A stretch of DNA of 64,000 nt from Rhodopseudomonas sp. P2A-2r (lineage in GTDB: Bacteria; Pseudomonadota; Alphaproteobacteria; Rhizobiales; Xanthobacteraceae): contig NZ_CP110389.1 of NCBI RefSeq assembly GCF_026015985.1, positions 5,054,001-5,118,000 on the forward strand, written 5' to 3'. The position numbers were made by a program, and so were the translations under genes. Under the pieces are notes generated by a model. It was given only the letters and a program-made list of their open reading frames with translations. It searched no databases and was not told the origin of the DNA. How positions within the stretch are numbered: position 1 is the first letter of the stretch; every line of letters begins with the position of its first letter. Positions 12,051 through 21,167 of this stretch are shown here, one piece after another.

Positions 12051-14657
12051 ATGACCGAGCCCTACAAGACGCCCTCCAACGATCTCCCTGCCTACCAGCC
12101 GGCGGCGGGCGGCATTGGCGCGCGTGCACGCGCCCAGGCGGCGCCGGCCCAGTACCTGGCCGGCCTCAACCCCGAGCAGCGTGATGCCGTCGAGACCCTC
12201 GATGGTCCGGTTCTCGTTCTGGCAGGCGCCGGCACCGGCAAGACCAAGGTGCTGACCTCGCGGATCGCGCATATCCTGACCACCGGCCGCGCCCGGCCCG
12301 CCGAGATCCTGTCGGTGACCTTCACCAACAAGGCGGCGCGCGAGATGAAGCACCGCCTCGGCCTGATGCTCGGCCAGGCCGTCGAAGGCATGCCGTGGCT
12401 CGGCACCTTCCACTCGATCGGTGGCCGCATCCTGCGCATCCATGCCGAACTGGTGCAACTGACCTCGAATTTCACCGTGCTCGACACCGACGACCAGATC
12501 CGGCTGCTCAAGCAGTTGCTGGCGGCCGACAACATCGACGACAAGCGCTGGCCGGCGCGGATGCTGGCAGGGCTGATCGACGGCTGGAAGAACCGCGGCC
12601 TGACGCCGTCGCAGGTGCCGGCCGGCGAGGCCGCCGTGTTCGGCAACGGCAAAGGCGGCAAGCTCTACGCCGCCTATCAGGCCCGGCTCAAAACCCTCAA
12701 TGCGGCCGATTTCGGCGATCTGCTGCTCGAGGGCATCCGGCTGTTCCGCGAACATCCCGACGTGCTCCGGCAGTACCAGCAGCGCTTCAAATACATCCTG
12801 GTCGACGAATATCAGGACACCAACGTCGCGCAATATCTGTGGCTGCGGCTGCTGTCGCAGACACCGGGTTCGCAAAGCCATGCCCCCATCCTTCGAGACG
12901 CCGCGCTTCGCGCGGCTCCTCAGGATGAGGGCGCAGAGACCGTTGCCGACACACACACCGAGTTGTCCCCTCACCCTGAGGAGCGCGGGCGAGGCTCGCG
13001 CGTCTCGCAGGATGAGATGACGCCATCGACGGCGCGACTCAAGAACATCTGCTGCGTCGGCGACGACGATCAGTCGATCTACGGCTGGCGCGGCGCCGAG
13101 GTCGACAACATCCTGCGCTTCGACCACGATTTCCCCGGCGCCAAGGTGATCCGGCTGGAGCGCAACTATCGCTCCACCGGCCATATCCTGGCCGCCGCCT
13201 CACATCTGATCGCGCATAACGAAGGCCGGCTCGGCAAGACGCTGCGCACCGAGGATGTCGCCGGCGAAAAGGTCACCGTCACCGGCTGCTGGGATTCCGA
13301 AGAGGAAGCCCGCACCATCGGCGAGGAAATCGAGGATCTGCAGCGCGGCGGCCACAAGCTCAACGACATCGCCATCCTGGTGCGCGCCTCGTTCCAGATG
13401 CGCGAATTCGAAGATCGCTTCGTCACCCTCGGCCTGCCCTATCGCGTGATCGGCGGCCCGCGCTTCTATGAGCGCGCCGAGATCCGCGATGCGCTGGCCT
13501 ATCTGCGGGTGATCAATTCGCCCGCCGACGATCTGGCTTTCGAGCGCATCGTCAACACGCCGAAGCGCGGGCTCGGCGACGCCACCGTGCAGATGCTGCA
13601 CGACCACGCCCGCAAGCGGAAGATCCCGCTGTCCGAAGCTGCCCGTCTCGTGGTCGACACCGACGAGATGAAGCCGAAGGCGCGCGGCAGCCTGCGCGAG
13701 TTGATGATGAACTTCGAGCGCTGGCGCACGCAGCGCGATACCATCACCCACACCCAGCTCGCCGAGATCGTGCTCGACGAGAGCGGCTACACCGAGATGT
13801 GGCAGAAGGACCGTTCCGCCGACGCAGCCGGCCGGCTCGAGAACCTCAAGGAACTCGTCCGCTCGATGGAAGAATTCGAGAACCTGCAAGGGTTTCTCGA
13901 ACATATATCGCTGGTGATGGATCGCGAGGGCGGCGCCGACGAGGACGCGGTGTCGATCATGACGCTGCACTCGGCCAAGGGGCTGGAATTCGACAACGTG
14001 TTCCTGCCGGGCTGGGAAGAAGGCCTGTTTCCGCACCAGCGCGCGCTCGACGACCAGGGCCGCGCCGGACTGGAAGAAGAGCGCCGGCTGGCTCATGTGG
14101 GGATCACCCGCGCCCGAAAACGCGCCAAGCTCTATTTCGCCACCAACCGGCGCATCCATGGCACCTGGAACACGACGCTGCCGTCGCGCTTCCTCGACGA
14201 ATTGCCGGCCGACAATGTCGAGATCACCGAGTCCAAGGGCGGCAACAATTGGGGCGGCAACAGCGGCTACGGCCCGTCGCGCTTCGACAATGTGGAATCC
14301 TTCGGCTCCACCTATTCGACGCCCGGCTGGCAGCGCGCCCAGGCCAACAAGTCGCGCAACAAAGGCGGCGGACAGGCCGGCGGCGGCTTCAACGAAAGCC
14401 AGTCGCCGTTCTCGTCGTCACGCAGCGACGCGCCGGGCAGCGGTTTCTCCCGCGGCAGGAACGGCCCGATGACCATCGAGGGCGAACTGATCGCGAAATC
14501 GACCGGCACCGAGTCGGCATTCACGCTGCAGGATCGCGTCTTCCACCAGAAGTTCGGTTACGGCGCGGTGACCAAAATCGACGGCAACAAGCTGACGATT
14601 GCGTTCGAGAAAGCCGGCGAGAAGAAGGTCGTCGACAGTTTTGTCGAGCGGGTGTGA
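12051..14657 (+). CDS. uvrD: UvrD/PcrA-family ATP-dependent DNA helicase with in-frame repeat insertion
   Basis: 868-residue superfamily 1 3'-5' helicase acting in nucleotide-excision and mismatch repair. Visible motifs: Walker A GAGTGKT at about residues 59-65, motif Ia FTNKAAREM, motif II VDEYQDTN at about 250-257, motif III VGDDDQSIYGWRGAE near 335-349, RNYRSTGHIL, and motifs V/VI around HSAKGLEFDNVFLPG and VGITRARKRAKLYF. Between motifs II and III, residues about 279-326 are foreign to the family and encoded by a pair of palindromic repeats (separate entry); the frame stays open through them. The C-terminus has a glycine/serine-rich linker and a Tudor-like end (FGYGAVTKIDGNKLTIAF). A HicB gene follows after 1 bp. 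Confidence 0.95.
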   Translation: MTEPYKTPSNDLPAYQPAAGGIGARARAQAAPAQYLAGLNPEQRDAVETLDGPVLVLAGAGTGKTKVLTSRIAHILTTGRARPAEILSVTFTNKAAREMKHRLGLMLGQAVEGMPWLGTFHSIGGRILRIHAELVQLTSNFTVLDTDDQIRLLKQLLAADNIDDKRWPARMLAGLIDGWKNRGLTPSQVPAGEAAVFGNGKGGKLYAAYQARLKTLNAADFGDLLLEGIRLFREHPDVLRQYQQRFKYILVDEYQDTNVAQYLWLRLLSQTPGSQSHAPILRDAALRAAPQDEGAETVADTHTELSPHPEERGRGSRVSQDEMTPSTARLKNICCVGDDDQSIYGWRGAEVDNILRFDHDFPGAKVIRLERNYRSTGHILAAASHLIAHNEGRLGKTLRTEDVAGEKVTVTGCWDSEEEARTIGEEIEDLQRGGHKLNDIAILVRASFQMREFEDRFVTLGLPYRVIGGPRFYERAEIRDALAYLRVINSPADDLAFERIVNTPKRGLGDATVQMLHDHARKRKIPLSEAARLVVDTDEMKPKARGSLRELMMNFERWRTQRDTITHTQLAEIVLDESGYTEMWQKDRSADAAGRLENLKELVRSMEEFENLQGFLEHISLVMDREGGADEDAVSIMTLHSAKGLEFDNVFLPGWEEGLFPHQRALDDQGRAGLEEERRLAHVGITRARKRAKLYFATNRRIHGTWNTTLPSRFLDELPADNVEITESKGGNNWGGNSGYGPSRFDNVESFGSTYSTPGWQRAQANKSRNKGGGQAGGGFNESQSPFSSSRSDAPGSGFSRGRNGPMTIEGELIAKSTGTESAFTLQDRVFHQKFGYGAVTKIDGNKLTIAFEKAGEKKVVDSFVERV
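12885..13020. repeat. Inverted pair of palindromic (REP-like) repeats inside uvrD
   Basis: Two related GC-rich palindromes: copy A at 12887-12931 (CATCCTTCGAGACG ... CTCCTCAGGATGAGGG) and copy B at 12968-13017 (CCTCACCCTGAGGAG ... GTCTCGCAGGATGAGA). Copy B closely matches the reverse complement of copy A, so they form a head-to-head pair about 36 bp apart, like the mosaic REP pairs seen between genes. Here the pair lies inside a coding frame and adds about 48 codons without a stop or frame change. Confidence 0.8.
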
Positions 14658-14658
14658 C

Positions 14659-14940
14659 GTGCGGGTCTACATCGCGTTGATTCAAAAGGACTCCGGCGGC
14701 ACTTTTCGCGTGTCGTTTCCCGATTTTCCAGGCCTTGTCACCGCTGGCGACAGTCTCGATGAAGCGATCGAAGAGGCCGAAGAGACTCTTGAATCCGTGG
14801 CAGGGGACTGGACAAATCCGGACGGCACTACCGATCTTCCCATACCGCGCACCATTGAACAGTTGCAGAACGATCCGCAATTTTCGGATGCAGCAGATGG
14901 CGGCACGATCGTCGAAATTGACTACGACGCCGCAGAATAA
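14659..14940 (+). CDS. HicB-family antitoxin-like protein (orphan)
   Basis: 93-residue protein starting VRVYIALIQKDSGGTFRVSF followed by PDFPGLVTAGDSLDEAIEEA, the partially degraded RNase-H-like fold of HicB. HicB antitoxins neutralise the HicA mRNA interferase. The GTG at 14659 is just 1 bp after the uvrD stop, indicating co-transcription. No HicA (a small basic protein with a GSH motif) is found on either side, and no C-terminal DNA-binding domain is obvious, so this is an orphan; it may have a regulatory role or be the remnant of a pair. Confidence 0.8.
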   Translation: MRVYIALIQKDSGGTFRVSFPDFPGLVTAGDSLDEAIEEAEETLESVAGDWTNPDGTTDLPIPRTIEQLQNDPQFSDAADGGTIVEIDYDAAE

Positions 14941-15042
14941 CTGCAAATCTGCCATGTCTGCGATTGCGCGCCCCCTTTCGCGTTCCTATGTACTGACACC
15001 GTGCCCGGCGCGGTCGTCCCGATTCAAATCGACAAGCACCCC

Positions 15043-15959
15043 ATGCCCCCCATCATCTCCATATCCAGCCTAACCAAGAGCTATGCCTCGGGCTTCACCG
15101 CCCTGAAAGGCATCGATCTCGACATCAACCGCGGCGAGATCTTCGCGCTGCTGGGGCCGAACGGCGCCGGCAAGACGACGCTGATCAGCATCATCTGCGG
15201 CATCGCCAATGCGACGTCCGGCAAGGTGGTTGTCGACGGCCACGACAATGTCGGCTCGTTCCGCGCCGCGCGCCAGCTGATCGGCCTGGTGCCGCAGGAA
15301 CTGCACACCGACGCCTTCGAGACGGTGTGGGCCACGGTCTCCTTCAGCCGCGGCCTGTTCGGCAAGCCGAAGAACCCCGCTCATATCGAGAAGGTGCTCA
15401 AGGACCTGTCGCTGTGGGACAAGAAGGACAGCAAGATCGTCACTCTGTCCGGCGGCATGAAGCGCCGGGTGATGATCGCCAAGGCACTGTCGCACGAACC
15501 GCAGATCCTGTTTCTCGATGAGCCCACCGCAGGCGTCGATGTCGAACTGCGCAAGGGCATGTGGGAGGTGGTGCGCACGCTGCGCGCCGCCGGCGTCACG
15601 GTGATCCTGACCACGCACTACATCGAAGAGGCCGAGGAGATGGCCGACCGCATCGGTGTCATCAACAAGGGTGAGATCATCCTGGTCGAGGAGAAGAACG
15701 CACTGATGCAGCAGCTCGGCAAGAAGCGCCTGAAGCTGCACCTGCAGGGCAAGGTCACGGCGATTCCGGCGAGTCTTTCGGCGTATCATCTCGAGCTTGC
15801 CGCTGACGGCGAACAGCTGATCTACACCTACGATACCAAGAGCGAGCGCACCGGGATTACCAGCCTGCTGAGCGACCTGCGCGAAGCCGGCATCCGGTTT
15901 TTCGATCTCGACACCACACAGAGTTCGCTGGAAGATATCTTTGTTAGCCTGGTGAAAAA

Positions 15960-15963
<4 letters not shown>
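15043..15963 (+). CDS. ABC-2 type transporter ATP-binding protein (YadG-like)
   Basis: 306-residue ATPase of an ABC-2 exporter. Walker [10 protein letters not shown] (about residues 41-49), signature [15 protein letters not shown], Walker [13 protein letters not shown] and the switch histidine in [14 protein letters not shown] are all present, followed by a C-terminal extension of about 80 residues ending [13 protein letters not shown], typical of drug/polysaccharide-export ATPases. It closely resembles the YadG/NodI branch. The ATG at 15043 starts the conserved [13 protein letters not shown]. It overlaps the permease start by ATGA (15960-15963). Confidence 0.92.
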
Positions 15964-16727
<764 letters not shown>

Positions 16728-16747
16728 GACCGAGCAGCCGGCGATAT

Positions 16748-16782
16748 AAAAACGGCCCGGATCATCCGGGCCGTTTTGCTTT
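16748..16782 (+). terminator. Rho-independent terminator after ABC-2 permease
   Basis: Perfect 11-bp stem AACGGCCCGGA / TCCGGGCCGTT with a 3-base loop, followed by TTGCTTT and preceded by an A-rich stretch. It sits 20 bp after the permease stop and, being flanked by A-runs on the left, can also stop transcripts from the opposite gene ending at 16798. Confidence 0.88.
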
Positions 16783-16797
16783 AAATCAGCTTAAAGA

Positions 16798-17124
16798 TTA
16801 ACGACGATAGCAGTGGAAACGATGACGCCTGTCGTAGTAGCCGCGGCACTCGCGGCTACGCCCTTCGGGAATGCCGAGCACACCCTTGACGCCGCCCACA
16901 GCTGCACCGACCCCCAAGCCGAGCGCGCCGCCGACCACCCCGCCAACCGGACCGGCCGCCCGGTTACCCTCACGAACGCCCTGACGAGCGCCTTGATCGG
17001 CTCCGCGAATGACGCCTTGTGCCTGCGCCACATGGGGAATTGCCAGCACCGCGAGCACGCCCGCCAGCATTGCGAGTTTAGCCACGACCGGGCTGGCGGA
17101 CAGGATCGATGTCTTGGTCTTCAT
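16798..17124 (-). CDS. Small secreted glycine-rich hypothetical protein
   Basis: 108-residue protein. The N-terminus KTKTSILSASPVVAKLAMLA continues as a hydrophobic stretch ending HVAQAQ, a clear Sec signal peptide with an AxA-type cleavage site. The mature part is a short basic segment, a glycine/valine-rich hydrophobic segment (VGGVVGGALGLGVGAAVGG) resembling glycine-zipper proteins, and a C-terminal tail with Cys, Tyr, His and Arg (CRGYYDRRHRFHCYRR). The ATG at 17124 follows CAGAGGAATTC. No family name is assigned. It is likely periplasmic or envelope-associated. Confidence 0.65.
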   Translation of the reverse strand: MKTKTSILSASPVVAKLAMLAGVLAVLAIPHVAQAQGVIRGADQGARQGVREGNRAAGPVGGVVGGALGLGVGAAVGGVKGVLGIPEGRSRECRGYYDRRHRFHCYRR

Positions 17125-17380
17125 GTTGAATTCCTCTGGATGACCACGTTCGTTCAATCACCGCGTGGAACTCAATAACGGCAAAGTGACTGATTAGTTG
17201 CACTGACGCAGATCAATTTTACGACGCTAGGCCGGACCGGTTTTCTGCCCCCGCGGCGCCATAGGAAAGCCGTCCGGGACATTAACGATGCACGAAACTG
17301 TCACTGGAACTTGATCGCGCCGACATGCATATAATGGCGGGGTGATATTGCAGTGCAGAATGGCCGGAGGCCGAAATACA

Positions 17381-18170
17381 ATGCGTTCGATGTTTGCCGC
17401 TCTGGTCGGCCTGGCCTGTTTTGCTGCCGCGACCACTGCTGAAGCCAAAATCGCGATCACCATCGACAAGGATGTCCAGCAGATGACCGTCGCCGTCGAC
17501 GGCGTCGAAAAATATCGCTGGCCGGTCTCGTCGGGCGACGTCGCGCACGAAACGCCGAACGGCAGCTTCCGCACCTTCCGCATGGAGGAAGACCACTACT
17601 CCAAGGAATTCGACGACGCGCCGATGCCGAATTCCATCTTTTACCAAGCAGGGCCACGCCATCCACGGCACCGACTCGGTGAGCCGGCTCGGCACCCCGG
17701 CGTCCCATGGCTGCGTGCGCCTGTCGCGCGAGAACGCCGCGACGCTGTTCGCGATGGTCAAAGCCGACGGCGTATTGAACACCACCGTCACCCTGACCGG
17801 CTCGGCGCAGGTGGCGATGGCGCGCAACCCGCGACCGGCCAAGCCGTCCGCCGTCGCGCGCCGCAACGTCGCGCCGGTCGAGCCGTCGTTCGATGCCGCC
17901 GGCAATCCGGTCGAACTGGTGCCGCAGCCCGTGATGCCAAACCGTCGCATCGTGCGTCCGGCACCGCAAATGGCTGATGACGGCTACATCTATCCGGCCG
18001 ACGGCAACGACAATGGCCAGCGTTTTCCAGCCCCTCGCGGCTATCGCCGCATGACCGAGGCCGAGACCCAGCAATATTACGCCAGCCGCGGCTACGCCCA
18101 GCCCTACCAGCCGCAGGTCTATGCGCCGCGGCCGTACCAGCCTCGCGGTTTCTTTTCCTCAGACTACTGA
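17381..18170 (+). CDS. L,D-transpeptidase (YkuD/ErfK family), apparent frameshift
   Basis: About 262 residues. These periplasmic enzymes make 3-3 peptidoglycan cross-links or attach lipoproteins to the wall. A signal peptide (MRSMFAALVGLACFAAATTA, AEA cleavage) precedes the YkuD domain, with VSSGDVAHETPNGSFRTFRM and, after the break, SRLGTPASHGCVRLSREN containing the catalytic Cys of the SHGCVRL motif. The frame changes at the T-run 17639-17642: removing one T or adding two joins MPNSIF to TKQGHAIHGTDSVS. The C-terminal third is Pro/Tyr/Arg-rich, as often seen in Bradyrhizobiaceae homologues. Read error is more likely than inactivation, since both halves are fully conserved. Confidence 0.85.
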
Positions 18171-18183
18171 GGCCGGCGTCGAC

Positions 18184-18213
18184 TTGACCCGAATTCATTT
18201 AGTCATCTATATG
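18184..18213 (+). promoter_or_regulatory. Putative promoter of gntR operon
   Basis: TTGACC at 18184-18189, a 17-base gap, then CTATAT at 18207-18212 (or TATATG one base on). The expected start point falls about 7 bases later, at or next to the A of the gntR ATG (18219), implying a leaderless transcript. No Shine-Dalgarno sequence precedes that ATG. Confidence 0.5.
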
Positions 18214-18228
18214 ACTAAATGAATTCGG
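18189..18228. promoter_or_regulatory. Perfect 18-bp inverted repeat operator over the gntR start
   Basis: CCGAATTCATTTAGTCAT, spacer CTAT, then its exact reverse complement ending GAATTCGG. The palindrome covers the putative -10 element and the gntR start codon (18219-18221). Perfect arms of this length directly at a GntR/UTRA gene strongly suggest the autoregulatory binding site. Confidence 0.8.
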
Positions 18229-18941
18229 ATCAACGACTACCACTATACCAGCAGCTGCGCGATGCCTTCGCCACAGCGATTTCGAATGGCGAGTGGCGCG
18301 CGGGCGAAGCCATTCCGTCCGAGAGCGAACTGTCGCGGCTGCATTCGGTTGCGATCGGGACTGTCCGGAAGGCTATCGACCAACTGGTCGCCGAAGGCGT
18401 GCTGGATCGCCGGCAGGGCCGTGGCACCTTCGTCAAACGCACGCGCTTCAATGCCTCGATGTTCCGCTTCTTCCGTTTTCAATCGGAGGCCGGCGAACGC
18501 CGGATTCCGGAGAGCCGGATTCTGCGCCGTGAAGTTCTGCAGGCGCCGTCCGCCGTCGCCTCGGCGCTGCGGATCGGGCCGAACGACGAGGTCATTCACC
18601 TTTCGCGCCTGCGTCTGATCGACGGCACCCCGCTGCTGGCGGAGGACATCTGGCTGCCCCGCGCGCGCTTTGAAAAGCTGCTTGGCCTTGCCGAAGCGGA
18701 TTTCGGTGACCTGCTGTATCCGCTCTACGAGGAATGCTGCGGCGAGGTGGTAACCACGGCGGAAGAGACGCTGACCGTCGAGACCGCCGATCCGCTGAAG
18801 GCCCGCCTGCTGCAGCTCCAGCCCGACGCACCGCTGATCGTCATCGAACGCCTCGCCTTCGATCTGACGCACCGTCCGCTGGAGTGGCGGCGCTCGCGCG
18901 GGGCCGCCAACAAGTTTCGCTATCACATCGAGATTCGATGA
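18219..18941 (+). CDS. GntR family regulator with UTRA effector domain (HutC subfamily)
   Basis: 240-residue DNA-binding regulator. The winged-helix domain spans residues about 1-75 (RLPLYQQLRDAFATAISNGE, IPSESELSRLHSVAIGTVRK, GVLDRRQGRGTFVKRT). The C-terminal UTRA domain, with ESRILRREVLQAP and LIDGTPLLAEDIWLP, binds a small ligand. The start codon lies inside the palindromic operator, so it probably represses its own operon until the ligand binds. It overlaps the following MFS gene (ATGA, 18938-18941), so the inducer is likely the substrate handled by the MFS and the amidohydrolase. Confidence 0.9.
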   Translation: MNSDQRLPLYQQLRDAFATAISNGEWRAGEAIPSESELSRLHSVAIGTVRKAIDQLVAEGVLDRRQGRGTFVKRTRFNASMFRFFRFQSEAGERRIPESRILRREVLQAPSAVASALRIGPNDEVIHLSRLRLIDGTPLLAEDIWLPRARFEKLLGLAEADFGDLLYPLYEECCGEVVTTAEETLTVETADPLKARLLQLQPDAPLIVIERLAFDLTHRPLEWRRSRGAANKFRYHIEIR

Positions 18942-20259
18942 AACGTCACGCCGAGCCGAAAACGGCCGGCGTCAATTGGGGAGAAAACCGTGTCGAACTG
19001 GTACCAAGAGAGCTCGCCCCCGAACGCAAGACGTTCTGGGCATGTTTCATGGGCTGGGCGCTCGATGCGCTTGACGTCCAGATGTTCAGCCTCGCCATTC
19101 CCGCCTTGATCGCCAGCTTTGCGATCAGCAAGACCGAAGCCGGTCTGCTGGGATCGGTGACACTATTCGCGGGCGCCTTCGGCGGCTGGATCGCCGGCGC
19201 ATTGGCGGACCGCTACGGCCGGGTCAAAGCGTTGCAGATCACCATCCTGTGGTTTGCGCTTGCCACCTTTGCCTGCGCCTTCGCGCAAAGCTACACGCAG
19301 CTGCTCGTGCTCAAGACGATCCAGGAATCGGCTTCGGCGGCGAATGGGCCGCTGGCGCAGTTCTGATGGCGGAAATCATCCGCCCGCAGCATCGCGGCAA
19401 GGCACTGGCCTCGGTGCAAAGCGCCTGGGCCGTCGGCTGGGGAGCGGCCGTGATCCTCGCCACGTTCGTGTTCATGTATCTGCCGGCTGACATCGCATGG
19501 CGCGCCATGTTCGCTGCCGGGCTGCTGCCCGCGCTGCTGATCTTTTATGTCCGCCGCGGCGTGCCCGAGCCGGTACGGACTATTCCTGCGGCCGGACAAG
19601 GTCCGTCGACGTGGACCATCCTGTTCGGCATATTCAAGCCCGAGGTGTTGCGGGCAACGATGATCGGCGGGCTGTTCGGCATTGGCGCGCACGGCGGCTA
19701 CGCCGCTTTGACCACCTTCCTGCCGACGTTTCTGCGCGAAGAACGCCATCTCTCCGTGCTGGGGACCGGCGGCTATCTCGCGGTCATCATCGTGGCTTTC
19801 TTCTGCGGCTGCATCGCCAGCGGCATTCTCAGCGACCGGCTCGGCCGCCGCACCAACGTCAGCTTTTTCGCGGCCGCCTGCGTGGTGACCGTGCTGGTCT
19901 ACGTATTCGCGCCGCTGACCAACACCGAAATGCTGATCCTCGGCTTCCCGCTCGGTTTCTTTTCGGCTGGCATCCCCGCCAGCATGGCGGCGCTGTTCAG
20001 CGAACTATACCCTGCCGGCGTGCGCGGAACCGGCGTCGGCTTCTGCTACAATTTCGGTCGCATCGTCTCCGCCGGATTTCCGATCATGGTCGGCTATCTC
20101 AGCCAGCATGTCGGACTTGGGGCTGCGATTGGTATCGACGCCGCCTTTGCCTACTCTCTCGTTCTGATCGCCGTCCTGCTGTTGCCGGAGACCCGCGGCA
20201 AGGCCCTGTCCGACACCGCCCCGGTGACCGCCGGGCCGCTGAATGCAGGTGCGCGATGA
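18938..20259 (+). CDS. MFS transporter, metabolite:H+ symporter type (apparent frameshift)
   Basis: About 440 residues, 12 hydrophobic segments, with features of the aromatic acid/sialate:H+ symporter branch: ACFMGWALDALDVQMFSLAI, LADRYGRVKALQIT and GFGGEWAAGAVLMAE. The frame breaks at GG 19324-19325: one added G turns LKTIQ-ESAS into LKTIQGIGFGGEWAAG, the conserved helix-4 motif, so this is one gene with a single-base deletion. It overlaps gntR upstream and the amidohydrolase downstream (ATGA at 20256-20259), forming a three-gene translationally coupled operon. It probably imports the amidohydrolase substrate. Confidence 0.85.
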
Positions 20260-21167
20260 GGAACATCTGTCCCGATGGCACGGTCAACCGGCGCCTTTTG
20301 TTGAAAGCGGCTGCCACGACTGCCATAGCCCTTGCCACCTCACCGGCGGCCAGGGCCGCCCCAACGAAACCGATCATGATCGATACACACTCCCATGTCT
20401 TTCACCGTGGGCTGAAGCTCGCCGACGCCCGCAGATATGCGCCCGCTTATGATGCCCCGCTGGATCTCTATCTTCGTCAGCTCGACGACAACGGCATCAC
20501 CAACGGCGTGCTGGTGCAACCAAGCTTCCTCGGCACCGACAACTCGTATCTCGTCGACTGCCTAACGGCAGCGAAAGGACGGTTGCGGGGCATCGCCGTG
20601 GTCGATCCGGAGGCCAGCACCAATGACCTCAAGCTGCTGAACGAGTCCGGCGTGGTCGGGCTACGCCTGAACCTCGTCGGGAAACCGCTTCCCGACTTGG
20701 AAACTCCGCTGTGGCGCGGCTTGCTGGACAAGGCGCACAAGCTGCAATGGCAGGTCGAGGTGCAGCGCGCCGCGGCCGATCTCCCCGCGCTGGTCTCGCA
20801 ACTGCTCAATTCAGGCGTCGATGTGGTGATCGACCATTACGGCCTGCCCGATTCACAGTCGGGCATTTCCGATCCCGGTTTCGTCGCGCTGACAAAGCTC
20901 GGTGCGACGCGCCGGCTCTGGGTCAAGATTTCCGCGCCCTATCGCACCGGCGCCGACGGCAAACGCATTGCCCGCGCCGCCTACCCGGTGCTGCGCGACG
21001 CGCTCGGACGCGATCGCCTGCTATGGGGCAGCGACTGGCCGCACACCCAGTTCGAGGGCTCGCAGAATTACGGCAAGACCCTCGCCTTCTTCACCGACAT
21101 GGTGGGGAACGCGGAGGATCGCGCGGCAATCCTGCAGAATCCCCGGGGGCTTTTCCGGTTCGGCTAG
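20256..21167 (+). CDS. Amidohydrolase family 2 metal-dependent hydrolase, exported
   Basis: 303 residues. The N-terminus has RRLLLKAAATTAIALATSPA followed by ARAA, resembling a Tat-type leader (twin Arg, weakly hydrophobic), so the enzyme is probably periplasmic. The TIM-barrel metal site is visible: DTHSHVFH (HxH), the mid-domain His in DHYGLPDS, and WGSDWPHT near the C-terminus with the catalytic Asp. Closest resemblance is to 2-pyrone-4,6-dicarboxylate lactonase-like and related lactone/amide hydrolases. The stop (TAG 21165-21167) overlaps the convergent gene's stop by 4 bp. Substrate unknown. Confidence 0.82.
   Translation: MRNICPDGTVNRRLLLKAAATTAIALATSPAARAAPTKPIMIDTHSHVFHRGLKLADARRYAPAYDAPLDLYLRQLDDNGITNGVLVQPSFLGTDNSYLVDCLTAAKGRLRGIAVVDPEASTNDLKLLNESGVVGLRLNLVGKPLPDLETPLWRGLLDKAHKLQWQVEVQRAAADLPALVSQLLNSGVDVVIDHYGLPDSQSGISDPGFVALTKLGATRRLWVKISAPYRTGADGKRIARAAYPVLRDALGRDRLLWGSDWPHTQFEGSQNYGKTLAFFTDMVGNAEDRAAILQNPRGLFRFG

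Noticed and set aside
14659..14940. Complete HicAB toxin-antitoxin module
   Set aside because: Only HicB is present; the next gene is an ABC transporter ATPase and the previous one a helicase.
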